NCBI GenBank assembly: GCA_947497475.1
Contig: CANMGS010000001.1
Location: 1,630,909-1,694,908, forward strand
From: an uncultured Amylibacter sp.
GTDB lineage: Bacteria > Pseudomonadota > Alphaproteobacteria > Rhodobacterales > Rhodobacteraceae
DNA: 64,000 nucleotides
Reading direction: 5' to 3'
The translations under genes and the position numbers were made by a program. Below, piece by piece: positions 9,215 to 21,068 of this stretch (the stretch's first letter is position 1; every line of letters begins with the position of its first letter). The notes below the pieces were generated by a model that worked only from the letters and a program-made list of their open reading frames with translations, made no database searches and was not told the DNA's origin.

Positions 9215-10486
9215 TTAACGTTTTCCAATTAGGTACCATGTTTCTAGGGTGCGTTTGCCTTTAATCTCCACGACGCCGCGTTCTTGATATTCAAAATAAT
9301 CACCAAGCTGGGCTTTAGTCGCAGATGAAATGTGAATTTTGCCGCATGTTCCAAAAGATTCTAAATGCGCAGCCATATTAACCGTATCGCCCCAAACATC
9401 ATATGATGGTTTTTGTGTGCCAATCACACCAGCCACTACAGGACCCGTATGGATGCCAATACGTAATTCGACATGTTCACTAATCTCTTTTGTAAAATCT
9501 TTAGTGGCTTCCATAATGTCTAATGCAAATAAGGCTATACGTTTTGCATGATCATCCTGTTTATCTGGCATCCCACCCGCAACCATTACAGCATCACCAA
9601 GTGTTTTGATTTTTTCCAATTTATGTTTGCGGACCAGTGTGTCGAACTTTGTGAATACAGAGTTTAAAAATGAAACAAGTTCCTCTGGGCTTTGATTTTC
9701 AGCACGTTTTGTAAAGCTGACAATGTCTGCGAAAAGGATGGTAACCTCGGTGTGATTATCCGCAATTGTTTTGTCTGGATTGCGTTTTAACTTTGCTGCA
9801 ATTGCTGTGGGTAGCATATTTGCAAGTAAGTTTTCAGAATACTCGTATTCGCGCTCCAAAGCGTCTTCAGCAATATGAGTTTGGTAGAATGCATAATAAA
9901 TCATGCAATAAATGAAAACCATCGAGAGTATAATTGCGGTGACATTCAGGACAGTAAAAAACCATGCTGGCATACTTAGATAATCAGCGGGGGGTATACT
10001 CACGCTGTCGAAATAGATGAATAAACATATTTGTGTTATGATTGAGCAGACAGATAATAAATTTTGATAAACTCCCATAATCAAAATAGCGCTGGCTGCG
10101 CCAGCTAGAAAGTAGAACTGCACGTTACTGTCTGTGCCAAAAGTTTTTACGATCATACATCCAAAGATGAGCCAGAGTGTGAGATTGTAAATAGATCCTA
10201 AATATGGGTTTTTCATATTTAGATAGGGGGTCGCAAGCATTGCTGTTGCGATAATAAATAAGAAAACTACTGGAATATATAATTGTCCAAAATCATAGAG
10301 TGCAAAAAATATTGCATGCAAATATGACATTGTTGCAGTTACTGTAACCATTACGTTAGTTAAAACAATGCGCTGCTTTTGCCGCTTGGATAAAGCAGTC
10401 GTGCCCGTTTGAACCCACTTTGCCAATCCAATGATGCCTTGTTTCAGCAGTCCCGTAATAGATGTATTTGCTATCCCCATATTCAC
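9215..10486 (-). CDS. Class III adenylate/guanylate cyclase, membrane-bound
   Basis: The N-terminal half of this 423-residue protein (about 40-215) contains about six hydrophobic helices. The C-terminal half (about 235-423) is a class III nucleotide cyclase domain with ILFADIVSFTK (metal aspartate), KIKTLGDAVMVAGG and YDVWGDTVNMAAHLES. The lysine and aspartate at substrate positions (KIKTLGD and YDVWGD) fit ATP rather than GTP as substrate. Translation starts at GTG 10486 or, two codons later, ATG 10480; neither has a strong ribosome site. Convergent with the OmpA-like gene. What signal the membrane part senses is not visible. Confidence 0.88.
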   Translation of the reverse strand: MNMGIANTSITGLLKQGIIGLAKWVQTGTTALSKRQKQRIVLTNVMVTVTATMSYLHAIFFALYDFGQLYIPVVFLFIIATAMLATPYLNMKNPYLGSIYNLTLWLIFGCMIVKTFGTDSNVQFYFLAGAASAILIMGVYQNLLSVCSIITQICLFIYFDSVSIPPADYLSMPAWFFTVLNVTAIILSMVFIYCMIYYAFYQTHIAEDALEREYEYSENLLANMLPTAIAAKLKRNPDKTIADNHTEVTILFADIVSFTKRAENQSPEELVSFLNSVFTKFDTLVRKHKLEKIKTLGDAVMVAGGMPDKQDDHAKRIALFALDIMEATKDFTKEISEHVELRIGIHTGPVVAGVIGTQKPSYDVWGDTVNMAAHLESFGTCGKIHISSATKAQLGDYFEYQERGVVEIKGKRTLETWYLIGKR

Positions 10487-10517
10487 AGGCTTAGGGCAAA
10501 GGCATGATGATGCAAGA

Positions 10518-10552
10518 AAAAACGCCCTAAAGTATAACTTTAGGGCGTTTTT
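10518..10552 (-). terminator. Intrinsic terminator of clpA
   Basis: A perfect 16-bp inverted repeat (10518-10533 and 10537-10552) has a 3-nt ATA loop and a GC core (CGCCCTAAAG), with runs of A/T on both outer ends. It lies just after the clpA stop and 30 bp before the cyclase start, so it should insulate these same-strand genes. Confidence 0.9.
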
Positions 10553-10557
10553 GTTGA

Positions 10558-12879
10558 TTATTTAGCAGGAAGTAATGGAGGTTTATTTTTTGATATCCTT
10601 GGATTTTCGGGTTCTTCAATCGAAAGAACCAATTCTCCATCTTTTGTATCAACCTTAACCAAGCCACCTTTAGATAGTTTTCCAAACAACAATTCTTCGG
10701 CCAAAGGTTTCTTGATGTTTTCTTGAATAACGCGTGCCAATGGCCGCGCGCCCATTTTGCTATCATATCCTTTTTCGGACAACCATTCGGCTGCGCGCCT
10801 TGTCAATTCGATGGATACATTGCGATCCATTAACTGCGCTTCTAATTGAACCACGAATTTATCAACCACTTTAATGATGGTTTCTGGGCCAAGTGGCGCA
10901 AAGCTAATTGTTGCGTCTAGACGGTTTCGGAATTCTGGGCTGAACGTACGTTCAATCGCGGCAGTGTCTTCTCCTTCGCGACGATCACGACCAAAGCCAA
11001 TTGCAGCTTTTGCCATTTCAGAGGCGCCAGCGTTAGATGTCATGATCAAAACGACATTGCGGAAATCGGTTGTGCGACCGTTATGATCTGTCAGTTTGCC
11101 GTTATCCATCACTTGAAGCAGAATATTAAAGACATCTGGATGCGCTTTTTCAATTTCATCAAGCAACAGCACACAATGCGGTGTTTGATCTACTTTATCG
11201 GTTAGTAAGCCACCTTGATCAAAACCAACGTACCCAGGAGGTGCGCCTATCAAGCGACTGATGGCGTGTTTTTCCATATATTCGGACATGTCGAAACGTA
11301 GAAGCTCAACACCCAGAGTATCTGCTAATTGTTTCGCAACTTCCGTCTTACCAACACCTGTTGGGCCAGCGAATAAATAGTTGCCGATTGGTTTCTCTGG
11401 TTCACGAAGGCCCGCACGTGACAACTTTATAGCTGAGGATAGGGCAACGATTGCATCGTCTTGACCAAAGACGACGCGTTTCAAAGAACTCTCTAAATCT
11501 TTTAGAAGCTCTACATCATCTTTCGATACGTTCTTCGGTGGAATACGTGCTATTTTCGCGACGACTGTTTCTATTTCTTTAACGCTGATTGTTTTACGAC
11601 GTTTTGTATCTGGCAAAACGTTTTGATAAGCTCCCGCCTCATCAATCACATCAATTGCCGAATCTGGCAGCTTACGATCATGAATATACCTTGCTGCTAA
11701 TTCGACTGCGGATTTAATGGCATCTAATGTGTATTTCACGTCATGATGTTCTTCGAAGTAAGGCTTTATACCTTTTAGAATTTTAATCGCATCTTCTGTG
11801 GATGGTTCATTAACGTCGATCTTTTGGAAGCGACGTGCCAAAGCGCGATCTTTTTCAAAATGTTGGCGGAACTCTTTATAAGTTGTGGAGCCCATGCAAC
11901 GTAATTTGCCGCCCTGCAGAGCTGGTTTTAGTAAGTTAGAGGCATCCATAGCACCACCTGATGTAGCACCAGCGCCAATGACTGTGTGGATTTCGTCGAT
12001 GAACAATACAGCATCTGGATGTTCCTCTAATTCTGTCACTACAGCTTTTAGACGTTCCTCAAAGTCTCCACGGTAACGTGTGCCAGCAAGTAGAGCACCC
12101 ATGTCGAGTGAGAAGATTGTTGCATCTTCTAAAACTGCTGGAACTTCTCCCAATACGATCTTTTGTGCTAGTCCTTCTGCTATGGCGGTCTTACCTACGC
12201 CTGGGTCGCCTACTAGAATTGGGTTGTTTTTGCGCCGACGACATAAAACTTGAATCGAGCGCTCAACTTCATGATCTCGGCCAATAAGTGGATCAATATC
12301 GCCTTCTTGTGCTTTTACATTCAGATCAACGCAATATTTGCCTAATGCGGTTTCATCATCTTCTGTCTTCGTTTCACCTTGGGTGTATTCGACTGTATCG
12401 TCTGCGCCAGTCACATCACGCGCTTCACCAAATGCCGCATCCTTTGCGATACCATGTGATATGAAATTCACCGCATCATAGCGTGTCATATCTTGCTCTT
12501 GTAAAAAATAAGCGGCGTGGCTTTCTCGTTCAGCGAAGATTGCAACTAAAACGTTTGCTCCAGTGACTTCATTTCGGCCTGAGCTTTGTACATGAATTGC
12601 TGCACGTTGGATAACACGCTGGAATGCGGTTGTTGGTGATGCATCAACCCCTTCAACATCTGTAACGAGTGAATCAAGTTGGGTATCCAAGAATTCAGCC
12701 AAGTTTTTGCGTAACGTGTTGATATCCACTTCACATGCGCGCATTACACGAGCGGCATCATCTTCGTCCACAAGGGCTAGAAGAAGATGTTCCAATGTTG
12801 CCAATTCATGTTTACGCGCTGTGGCATGTGCCAAAGCGGTATGGATAGCTGTTTCTAAACTGCTCGAGAATGAGGGCAT
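10558..12879 (-). CDS. clpA: ATP-dependent Clp protease ATP-binding subunit ClpA
   Basis: This 773-residue AAA+ unfoldase feeds substrates to ClpP. Domains in order: an N-terminal double Clp_N repeat (about 1-145); the first AAA module with [13 protein letters not shown] and [12 protein letters not shown]; the second AAA module with [16 protein letters not shown] and [15 protein letters not shown]; and the D2-small C-terminal domain. There is no middle coiled-coil region as in ClpB, and the length agrees with ClpA. AAGGAG lies 6 nt before the ATG. The adaptor gene clpS, often adjacent, is not in the 146 bp upstream. A strong hairpin terminator follows. Confidence 0.96.
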   Translation of the reverse strand: MPSFSSSLETAIHTALAHATARKHELATLEHLLLALVDEDDAARVMRACEVDINTLRKNLAEFLDTQLDSLVTDVEGVDASPTTAFQRVIQRAAIHVQSSGRNEVTGANVLVAIFAERESHAAYFLQEQDMTRYDAVNFISHGIAKDAAFGEARDVTGADDTVEYTQGETKTEDDETALGKYCVDLNVKAQEGDIDPLIGRDHEVERSIQVLCRRRKNNPILVGDPGVGKTAIAEGLAQKIVLGEVPAVLEDATIFSLDMGALLAGTRYRGDFEERLKAVVTELEEHPDAVLFIDEIHTVIGAGATSGGAMDASNLLKPALQGGKLRCMGSTTYKEFRQHFEKDRALARRFQKIDVNEPSTEDAIKILKGIKPYFEEHHDVKYTLDAIKSAVELAARYIHDRKLPDSAIDVIDEAGAYQNVLPDTKRRKTISVKEIETVVAKIARIPPKNVSKDDVELLKDLESSLKRVVFGQDDAIVALSSAIKLSRAGLREPEKPIGNYLFAGPTGVGKTEVAKQLADTLGVELLRFDMSEYMEKHAISRLIGAPPGYVGFDQGGLLTDKVDQTPHCVLLLDEIEKAHPDVFNILLQVMDNGKLTDHNGRTTDFRNVVLIMTSNAGASEMAKAAIGFGRDRREGEDTAAIERTFSPEFRNRLDATISFAPLGPETIIKVVDKFVVQLEAQLMDRNVSIELTRRAAEWLSEKGYDSKMGARPLARVIQENIKKPLAEELLFGKLSKGGLVKVDTKDGELVLSIEEPENPRISKNKPPLLPAK

Positions 12880-13025
12880 TTTTTGCTCCTTTTGATCTTA
12901 CAGATGCTGGGAGAGCATCTGGCTCTTTCACCTATAAACTTCGTGTTTATTTCCAAAGCTTCAAGGTCTTTTTTGTCACTTTACATCACAAAACTGAATT
13001 TTGCCTGAAAGTTACGAGATTTTGC

Positions 13026-13808
13026 CTATTTTCGCGCAACTGGTGTGAGCAAAGTCTTGGGTCGTGCACGTTCAGCCTCTTTGAATAGCGAGAACGATTG
13101 ATTTACATAGTTCACTGATGCGGAGATATGTTCAAGGTATTTCGCAAGTTCTGGCGTATTTTCTGCTTCAATTAGGGAAACAGCACGATCTTGTGGCGTT
13201 GTTTCAAATTGGACATAGAACCATGGATCACCACGCTTCAAGATCAAGTCTTGGTTAATATCATGCCATTCAAAGGCCCACATAAGAGGGCGCGGCCAGT
13301 TATGTATGGGAAAACGGCCGCCAAAAATGGTTCCGGGTTTAGGCTGTTTATCATAATGCATAAATGCATCAAGTTGGGTCATATACGTTGGTTCATCTGC
13401 TATAAAGATATACGGTAATGATACTTGGATGGTTGGACGGTCTTTGTGACGCCATTCCACTTCTGATGTGACATGAAGTTTCTTGGATAGAACGCTTCCA
13501 CGTACAGGGCTGGCCTCACCCATCATGTTGCGCAAAGCTGGTTTGCCATCTTTGTCACGAACAAAGCGTAGATGCATGTCAAAGGGGACGCGAATTGCGA
13601 AATAACGGCTTTCCATATTTATAATGGCTGGGCAGCGCGACGCTGATTTTGCGTGTTTTCGGTTCAGTTCAACAGATCGTACACGTTCAGGCGGATAGTA
13701 TACAACACCTGATTTGGCTTCTGTAAGCATCCAACCAACTTGAGCTGGGCCAGAACGTGCTTGTGTATCTTCTTTTGTATCGTCTTTAAACCAATCTGAG
13801 AGTGCCAT
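13026..13808 (-). CDS. Conserved hypothetical protein (function unknown)
   Basis: This soluble protein of 260 residues has no signal peptide or membrane helix, and I do not recognise a named family. Conserved-looking features are GWMLTEAKSGVVYYPPERVRSV near residue 20, several aromatic-rich stretches (NWPRPLMWAFEWHDIN near 175) and DPWFYVQFET near 197. An in-frame ATG further upstream (13865) would overlap gloB. The ATG at 13808, with AAGGGGAAG before it, fits better and sits 10 bp after the gloB stop, so the two are likely co-transcribed. By composition it looks like an ordinary cytoplasmic core gene of this lineage. Confidence 0.65.
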   Translation of the reverse strand: MALSDWFKDDTKEDTQARSGPAQVGWMLTEAKSGVVYYPPERVRSVELNRKHAKSASRCPAIINMESRYFAIRVPFDMHLRFVRDKDGKPALRNMMGEASPVRGSVLSKKLHVTSEVEWRHKDRPTIQVSLPYIFIADEPTYMTQLDAFMHYDKQPKPGTIFGGRFPIHNWPRPLMWAFEWHDINQDLILKRGDPWFYVQFETTPQDRAVSLIEAENTPELAKYLEHISASVNYVNQSFSLFKEAERARPKTLLTPVARK

Positions 13809-13818
13809 GGTCTTCCCC

Positions 13819-14586
13819 TTAGAAATTATCTTTGCGGCGGCGTATTTCACCAAATACATCAGCATTAGATGCGTCAGCCATATTAACCAGTGCTTTGACT
13901 TCTTTTAGGTTGGCGCGCATGAATGGGTTCGTCGCTTTTTCTAGGCCTATGCTGGCTGGAACTGTTGGAATATCATTGGCGCGTTTGTGTTTGATATCTT
14001 CAATACGTGATTGCAGATCAGTGTTGCCGGGTTCAATTGTGAGGGCAAAAGCAGCGTTACTTGCTGTGTATTCGTGGCCAGAATAAACCAATGTATCATC
14101 AGTTAAGGCTATGAACTTTTTCATTGTTCCCCACATCATTTCTGCATCACCTTCAAATAAACGACCGCAACCAAGGGCCATAAGACTGTCTGCGGAAAAA
14201 GCGGCTTCGGCATTTTTGAAAACAAAAGCGATGTGACCGATCGTATGACCTGATACATCCAGAACATCACAGGCTTCAGTGCCCAATTCGAATGTATCTC
14301 CTTCGGATAGCTCTACATCCAAAGCTGGAAGGCGATGTGCATCTGCTTTTGCACCATAAACCTTTGCTCCTGTTTTAGTTCTTAAGTCTTCTACGCCATC
14401 GATATGGTCATAATGATGGTGTGTGATTAGGATTTTATCGAGTGACCAATTCAGGTCTTTTAAGGCCCCTAGAATTGGCGTGGCATCTGGTACATCAACA
14501 ACAGCCACTTGATCGGTATCTTCATCACGGATCAGATATGCGTAATTATCTGAAAGGCATGGAATGGTAACAATTTGCAGGGCCAT
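13819..14586 (-). CDS. gloB: Hydroxyacylglutathione hydrolase (glyoxalase II)
   Basis: This metallo-beta-lactamase-fold hydrolase of 255 residues, the usual glyoxalase II length, splits S-lactoylglutathione in methylglyoxal detoxification. Metal ligands are visible: THHHYDHIDG near residue 55, SGHTIGHIAF near 110 and YSGHEYTASNAAFA near 165. The family's C-terminal NPFMRA stands near 228. The ORF extends one codon upstream to a TTG, but the ATG at 14586 is the likely start. It probably forms an operon with the downstream unknown gene and is divergent from a methyltransferase gene, a pairing common in this clade. Confidence 0.94.
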   Translation of the reverse strand: MALQIVTIPCLSDNYAYLIRDEDTDQVAVVDVPDATPILGALKDLNWSLDKILITHHHYDHIDGVEDLRTKTGAKVYGAKADAHRLPALDVELSEGDTFELGTEACDVLDVSGHTIGHIAFVFKNAEAAFSADSLMALGCGRLFEGDAEMMWGTMKKFIALTDDTLVYSGHEYTASNAAFALTIEPGNTDLQSRIEDIKHKRANDIPTVPASIGLEKATNPFMRANLKEVKALVNMADASNADVFGEIRRRKDNF

Positions 14587-14649
14587 CAAAATCTCTTAAG
14601 GTTATTCGTACTGTTAGAACGATTCTGACTGATCTATACGCGGGATGCA

Positions 14650-15432
14650 ATGCATTTAGACGTCATAAAATTACGAGCGTTTTACTATCGGACCAAATTG
14701 GGACGTATCGTTCAACGTGCTTTAAGAGAAGAAATTGTCAAATTATGGCCTGATGTGAAAGGTCAAACGGTTGCTGGCTTTGGGTTTGCAGCACCAATGC
14801 TACGCCCATTTTTAACGAACGCACGCCGTGTGATGTGTTTTATGCCAGGACCACAAGGCGTGATGGCTTGGCCTGAGGGTAAGGATAACCACTCAGTTTT
14901 AACCGAAGAAACCAACTGGCCAATATCTACAGGCTTTGTTGATAAGTTGATTGTTTTACACGGTCTAGAAACCAGTGAAAATACGTCGGCACTTCTGGAT
15001 GAAATATGGCGCGTACTTGGCCCCGGTGGACGAGTTCTATTTATTGTGCCGAACCGCTCAGGGCTGTGGGCGAGGCGCGATGCGACGCCTTTTGGATACG
15101 GTCGACCATATAGTTTGGTGCAATTAGAAGCGCAGTTACAGAAACATAGATTTTTACCTGAACGCCACATATCAGCTCTTTATGCGATTCCTAGTCATCG
15201 TCCTTTTGGCTTAAGGATTGCCCAGATGTTAGAAGGTTTCAGCTTAAAGGTTGCCATGCCTTTTGCAGCTGGTGTCGTTATGGTCGAAGCCACAAAGCAA
15301 GTTTACGCACCAACTCATAAAGGGTTGGGTGCAGCTGTCCGTAAGCCACTTGAGGCGCTTGAAGGGATCGCTAAACCTGCAAGCAACCCGATTTCAAACC
15401 GATCAAAGCCAAAAAAAGAAGAACAAGCTTAA
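14650..15432 (+). CDS. SAM-dependent methyltransferase
   Basis: This 260-residue class I methyltransferase-like protein has an early region [14 protein letters not shown] (about 41-54) in the position of the glycine-rich SAM loop. [25 protein letters not shown] near residue 120 matches motif III/post-motif of the Methyltransf_11 group. The C-terminal tail is basic and rich in lysine/serine. It lies divergently next to gloB. The substrate is unknown. The SAM-binding loop is somewhat degenerate (FGFA rather than GxGxG), so activity is likely but not assured. Confidence 0.75.
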   Translation: MHLDVIKLRAFYYRTKLGRIVQRALREEIVKLWPDVKGQTVAGFGFAAPMLRPFLTNARRVMCFMPGPQGVMAWPEGKDNHSVLTEETNWPISTGFVDKLIVLHGLETSENTSALLDEIWRVLGPGGRVLFIVPNRSGLWARRDATPFGYGRPYSLVQLEAQLQKHRFLPERHISALYAIPSHRPFGLRIAQMLEGFSLKVAMPFAAGVVMVEATKQVYAPTHKGLGAAVRKPLEALEGIAKPASNPISNRSKPKKEEQA

Positions 15433-15704
15433 CTTGGTAGCAATGGGCAGAGTCGGTCCCATTTTTTGGCGAAGTTTTTCATTAAACTGATATAAATCTG
15501 ACATATTTTGACGCGGATTGTCGCGGTTGTTGTTTAAGTGTATGTTTTTAAACGATTACATCTTTTCCGCTAACGTAGGCATTATTGTTGCAGAGTCAGG
15601 CCTGCTTTGGTATCACGACGACGATTTTGGGGGGATATGCTTTTCCTCGGATTTACGCTGCCTGAATTACAGTAATTTAGGCTCCTAACTTCGGAAGGTT
15701 CTAA
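15433..15704 (+). other. Leader/promoter region of the atp operon
   Basis: These 272 bp contain no gene I can support. They must hold the atpHAGDC promoter. TTGACG at 15508-15513 is a possible -35 element, but I find no good matching -10. AATTA/TAATT flanking CAG near 15664-15676 could form a small hairpin in the leader just before atpH. Confidence 0.4.
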
Positions 15705-16265
15705 GTGTCTGACACTGGTTCGATATCATCAGGAATTGCTGCGCGTTATGCGACAGCCATTTTTGAATTGGCAAAAGATGCCAAAAAACTGCCGGCGGTT
15801 GAAAAAGATTTCGACGCCCTTGCAGCCGCTCTGGAAGACAGCGACGCATTGCGCGATCTAACGTCTTCTCCAGTATATACTCGTGAAGACGCAGCATCAT
15901 CTGTTGCCGCTATCGCGAAGAAAATGAAATTATCAAAGGATGTAGCAAGCACATTGGGTCTTATGGCCGAAAAACGCCGCTTGTTCGTTCTGCCATCATT
16001 GATCACTACAGTGAAGGCGATGATCGCTGAAGAAAAAGGTGAAATCACAGCAGAAGTAACTGCTGCGAAGTCTTTGACTAAAGCACAACAGGACAAACTT
16101 GCCAAAACGCTGAAAGCGACTATTGGTAAGGATGTAAACGTAAACGTATCCGTCGATGAAACACTTATCGGCGGTTTAATCGTTAAAGTGGGCTCTAAGA
16201 TGATCGATAGCTCGATCCGCTCTAAGCTCTCCAATCTTCAAAATGCAATGAAAGAGGTCGGATAA
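15705..16265 (+). CDS. atpH: F1 ATP synthase subunit delta
   Basis: This 186-residue OSCP/delta subunit links F1 to the peripheral stalk. N-terminal [15 protein letters not shown] and C-terminal [26 protein letters not shown] are clear family signatures. It starts at GTG, with GGAAGG about 7 nt upstream. It is the first gene of atpHAGDC; the F0 genes are elsewhere, which is standard in alphaproteobacteria. The stop codon overlaps the atpA start (TAATG), indicating translational coupling. Confidence 0.96.
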   Translation: MSDTGSISSGIAARYATAIFELAKDAKKLPAVEKDFDALAAALEDSDALRDLTSSPVYTREDAASSVAAIAKKMKLSKDVASTLGLMAEKRRLFVLPSLITTVKAMIAEEKGEITAEVTAAKSLTKAQQDKLAKTLKATIGKDVNVNVSVDETLIGGLIVKVGSKMIDSSIRSKLSNLQNAMKEVG

Positions 16266-17800
16266 TGGGTATCCAAGCTGCAGAAATTTCTGCGATCCTC
16301 AAAGATCAGATTAAGAATTTCGGTAAAGAAGCCGAAGTGGCTGAAGTAGGCCGCGTTCTGTCTGTCGGTGATGGTATCGCTCGTGTACACGGTTTGGACA
16401 ATGTTCAAGCTGGTGAAATGGTTGAATTCCCTGGTGGTATCCGCGGAATGGCTTTGAACCTTGAGGCTGACAACGTTGGTGTTGTTATCTTCGGTTCTGA
16501 TAGCACTATTAAAGAAGGCGACACAGTTAAGCGTACAAACGCGATTGTGGACGTTCCTGTTGGTCCAGAATTGTTGGGTCGCGTTGTTGACGGTTTGGGT
16601 AACCCAATCGATGGCAAAGGTCCTATCAAATCTAAGAAACGTTCAACTGCTGACGTTAAAGCACCTGGTATTATTCCACGTAAATCAGTTCACGAGCCAA
16701 TGGCGACTGGTTTGAAATCAGTTGACGCTTTGATCCCAATTGGTCGTGGCCAACGTGAGCTTATCATTGGTGACCGCCAAACAGGTAAAACTGCTGTGGC
16801 TTTGGATACAATCCTAAATCAAAAAGCATATAACGACGCTGCAAAAGACGATTCAGAAAAATTGTTCTGTATTTACGTTGCTGTTGGTCAAAAACGTTCA
16901 ACTGTTGCTCAGTTGGTTAAGAAACTAGAAGAAACAGGCGCTATTGAGTATTCAATCGTTGTTGCTGCTACTGCTTCTGATCCAGCTCCGATGCAATTCT
17001 TGGCGCCATATGCGGCGACTTCAATGGGCGAATACTTCCGTGACAACGGAATGCACGGCCTTATGATTTATGATGACCTTACAAAACAAGCTGTTGCGTA
17101 TCGTCAGATGTCACTTCTACTTCGTCGTCCACCAGGCCGCGAAGCTTATCCAGGTGACGTTTTCTACCTTCACTCTCGTTTGCTAGAGCGTTCTGCTAAA
17201 TTGGGCGACAAAGCGGGTAACGGTTCATTGACAGCTCTGCCTGTTATTGAAACTCAAGGTGGTGACGTTTCTGCATTTATTCCAACAAACGTGATCTCAA
17301 TTACTGACGGTCAGATATTCTTGGAAACAGAATTGTTCTACCAAGGTATCCGTCCTGCTGTGAACACTGGTTTGTCAGTGTCTCGTGTTGGTTCATCTGC
17401 GCAAACGAACGCAATGAAATCTGTTGCGGGTTCTATCAAGTTGGAATTGGCTCAGTACCGCGAAATGGCTGCATTCGCACAGTTCGGTTCTGATCTTGAT
17501 GCTTCTACACAAGCCTTGTTGGCACGTGGTGCACGTTTGACTGAGTTGCTTAAGCAAGCACAGTACAGCCCACAAACAACAGCTGAACAAGTTATCGTAT
17601 TGTACGCAGGTACAAAAGGTTACTTGGATAATGTTGAAGTGAGCCAAGTTGGTGCGTTTGAAGCAGGTTTGTTGAACTTTGTTCGCACAAATCACGCTGA
17701 TCTATTGGATTGGATCAAAACAGAAGATCCAAAAGTCAAAGGCGATGCCGAAGACAAGATCAAAACCGTCGTAGAATCTTTCTCTAAAGATTTTGCATAA
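16265..17800 (+). CDS. atpA: F1 ATP synthase subunit alpha
   Basis: This 511-residue non-catalytic nucleotide-binding subunit has the usual length. It shows the Walker [14 protein letters not shown] near residue 170, the LMIYDDL Walker B near 264, and the conserved [23 protein letters not shown] near 287. The N-terminal beta-barrel and the C-terminal helical domain are complete. It overlaps atpH by one base and is followed by atpG after 34 bp. Confidence 0.98.
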   Translation: MGIQAAEISAILKDQIKNFGKEAEVAEVGRVLSVGDGIARVHGLDNVQAGEMVEFPGGIRGMALNLEADNVGVVIFGSDSTIKEGDTVKRTNAIVDVPVGPELLGRVVDGLGNPIDGKGPIKSKKRSTADVKAPGIIPRKSVHEPMATGLKSVDALIPIGRGQRELIIGDRQTGKTAVALDTILNQKAYNDAAKDDSEKLFCIYVAVGQKRSTVAQLVKKLEETGAIEYSIVVAATASDPAPMQFLAPYAATSMGEYFRDNGMHGLMIYDDLTKQAVAYRQMSLLLRRPPGREAYPGDVFYLHSRLLERSAKLGDKAGNGSLTALPVIETQGGDVSAFIPTNVISITDGQIFLETELFYQGIRPAVNTGLSVSRVGSSAQTNAMKSVAGSIKLELAQYREMAAFAQFGSDLDASTQALLARGARLTELLKQAQYSPQTTAEQVIVLYAGTKGYLDNVEVSQVGAFEAGLLNFVRTNHADLLDWIKTEDPKVKGDAEDKIKTVVESFSKDFA

Positions 17801-17834
17801 ACTGAGGCCTTTTACGGAACAGGAGTTTGGATAG

Positions 17835-18710
17835 ATGCCAAACCTCAAGGACCTAAAAACACGGATCGAGAGTGTTAAAAACACTCGTAAGATCACCAAG
17901 GCCATGCAGATGGTATCGGCTGCAAAATTGCGTCGTGCACAAGAGGCGGCTGAAGCTGGTCGCCCTTATGCAGACCGCATGAATGCAGTTATGGCCAATT
18001 TGGCTGGTGCTTCTGCTGGTACGGATGGTGCGCCGAAGTTATTGGCGGGATCAGGTGACGATAAAGTGCACCTGTTGATCGTGGCAACTGCGGAACGTGG
18101 ATTATGTGGCGGCTTTAACTCTTCAATTGCAAAAATGGCGAAAGCTAAAGCGATTGAATTAATCGAAGCTGGCAAAACAGTAAAAATGTTGACCATCGGT
18201 AAAAAAGGCCGTGAGCAACTGAAACGCGAATACGAAGACATTATGATCGATCATGTTGATCTTTCAGAAGTCAAACGTGTGGGCTATGCGAACGCACAGT
18301 CAATTGCGGCAGATGTTGTAAAACGCTTTGAAGCAGGTGAGTTCGACGTCGCAACTATTTTCTATAACAAGTTTCAAAGCGTTATCAGCCAAGTGCCAAC
18401 AGCACTTCAGTTGATCCCTGCGTCATTTGAAGCGGCAGAAGATGCAGCAGAAGCTCCATTCTATGAATATGAGCCAAGCGAAGAAGAAATCTTATCAGAT
18501 TTGTTGCCACGTGCGCTTTCAACACAAGTCTTTACGGCTTTGTTAGAAAATGGCGCATCAGAGCAGGGTGCTCGTATGTCCGCTATGGATAATGCGACAC
18601 GCAATGCTGGCGAAATGATTGATAAGCTGACAATCGAGTTTAACCGCTCACGTCAGGCTGCGATTACAAACGAATTGATCGAGATTATCTCGGGCGCGGA
18701 AGCGCTGTAA
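17835..18710 (+). CDS. atpG: F1 ATP synthase subunit gamma
   Basis: This 291-residue rotor subunit has the N-terminal helix [28 protein letters not shown] signature. The central domain has RGLCGGFNS near residue 85. The C-terminal helix ends with [25 protein letters not shown] lies 9 nt before the ATG. It sits between atpA and atpD in the normal order. Confidence 0.97.
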   Translation: MPNLKDLKTRIESVKNTRKITKAMQMVSAAKLRRAQEAAEAGRPYADRMNAVMANLAGASAGTDGAPKLLAGSGDDKVHLLIVATAERGLCGGFNSSIAKMAKAKAIELIEAGKTVKMLTIGKKGREQLKREYEDIMIDHVDLSEVKRVGYANAQSIAADVVKRFEAGEFDVATIFYNKFQSVISQVPTALQLIPASFEAAEDAAEAPFYEYEPSEEEILSDLLPRALSTQVFTALLENGASEQGARMSAMDNATRNAGEMIDKLTIEFNRSRQAAITNELIEIISGAEAL

Positions 18711-20168
<1,458 letters not shown>

Positions 20169-20187
20169 TCGAAGGGGCCAATAAATC

Positions 20188-20577
20188 ATGGCTACTATTC
20201 AATTCGACCTAGTGTCACCAGAGCGCAAGTTGGCGTCTGTTGTAGCATCCGAGATCCAAATCCCGGGTGCTGACGGAGACTTCACAGCAATGGCTGACCA
20301 TGCGCCATTCCTGACGACTTTACGCCCAGGTGTTTTGTCTGTGAAATCAGGTAATGATGTAACTGAATATGTTGTTACAGGCGGTTTTGTTGAAGTTTCT
20401 GGTGAAGCAGCGTCTGTTCTTGCAGAAGAAGCAATGCCAAAGTCAGAAGTGACTGCGGATGTTGTGAATGGCTTGGTTGAAGCGGCTGTAGCAGCTGCTG
20501 AAGGCCTAGAAGGCGATGCAAAAGACATGGCTGACAAGCGTGTTGCGGATACTAAGGCATTGTTAGATTTGATCTAA
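20188..20577 (+). CDS. atpC: F1 ATP synthase subunit epsilon
   Basis: This 129-residue epsilon subunit has the N-terminal beta-sandwich (QFDLVSPERKLAS, GADGDFTAMADHAPFLTTLRPG) and an alanine-rich helical C-terminus of the inhibitory hairpin type. It ends the operon and is followed by an intrinsic terminator 30 bp downstream. Confidence 0.96.
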   Translation: MATIQFDLVSPERKLASVVASEIQIPGADGDFTAMADHAPFLTTLRPGVLSVKSGNDVTEYVVTGGFVEVSGEAASVLAEEAMPKSEVTADVVNGLVEAAVAAAEGLEGDAKDMADKRVADTKALLDLI

Positions 20578-20606
20578 GAACCATATTATCGCCGTATTTT
20601 TTAATT

Positions 20607-20634
20607 AAGCCCTGTTGTTTAGCAGGGCTTTTTT
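20607..20634 (+). terminator. Intrinsic terminator of the atp operon
   Basis: The stem AAGCCCTG / CAGGGCTT (20607-20614 and 20623-20630) has an 8-nt loop and runs into TTTT, giving a classic rho-independent terminator after atpC. Confidence 0.88.
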
Positions 20635-20689
20635 ATTGCGTTATGTATACGTAACCTTTTAAAAGGCTTGCGGGAATAAGGTAACGAGC

Positions 20690-21043
20690 ATGAAGCGCAT
20701 TTACGCAAGTACAATTGGAATTGATCAAGGTTCAGAGATGTTATTCTCGGATTTTGATACCAATGGAGAAATGTGGGCTGGAACAGGTGAACGCGAACGT
20801 CGTGTTGCTGTTAAATTCAAAGATGAATTTAAGAGCGTTCCGACAGTTATGGTTTCATTGGAAATGTTTGATTTCGACAACCGCAAAAACCAACGTGCAG
20901 AAACTGTCGTCGCAAATATCACTCAAAAAGGGTTCGATATTGTGTTTCGTACTTGGGGCGACACAAAAGTCGCCCGTGCTAAAGCATCATGGATAGCAAT
21001 CGGCGGTGTGGACGCCGAAGATAATTGGGACGATATGTATTAA
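20690..21043 (+). CDS. H-type lectin domain protein
   Basis: This 117-residue protein matches the H-type lectin fold known from snail agglutinins: early FDTNGEMW, RRVAVKFKDEFKSVPTVMVSLEMFD in the middle, and the C-terminal FDIVFRTWGDTKVARAKASWIAIG. No signal peptide is visible, so it is presumably cytoplasmic or leaves by another route. It stands alone after the atp terminator, with AAGG about 12 nt before the ATG. The ligand is unknown. H-type lectins bind GalNAc-like sugars in animals; the bacterial role is not established here. Confidence 0.78.
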   Translation: MKRIYASTIGIDQGSEMLFSDFDTNGEMWAGTGERERRVAVKFKDEFKSVPTVMVSLEMFDFDNRKNQRAETVVANITQKGFDIVFRTWGDTKVARAKASWIAIGGVDAEDNWDDMY

Positions 21044-21048
21044 GGTTT

Positions 21049-21068
21049 AGGCGTCCTCAAACGCCTTT
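21049..21068 (+). terminator. Possible short terminator between lectin and prs
   Basis: The 6-bp stem AGGCGT / ACGCCT with loop CCTCAA is followed by TTTG. It lies at the convergent ends of the lectin gene and prs and overlaps the prs stop. The stem is short, so the call is tentative. Confidence 0.45.
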
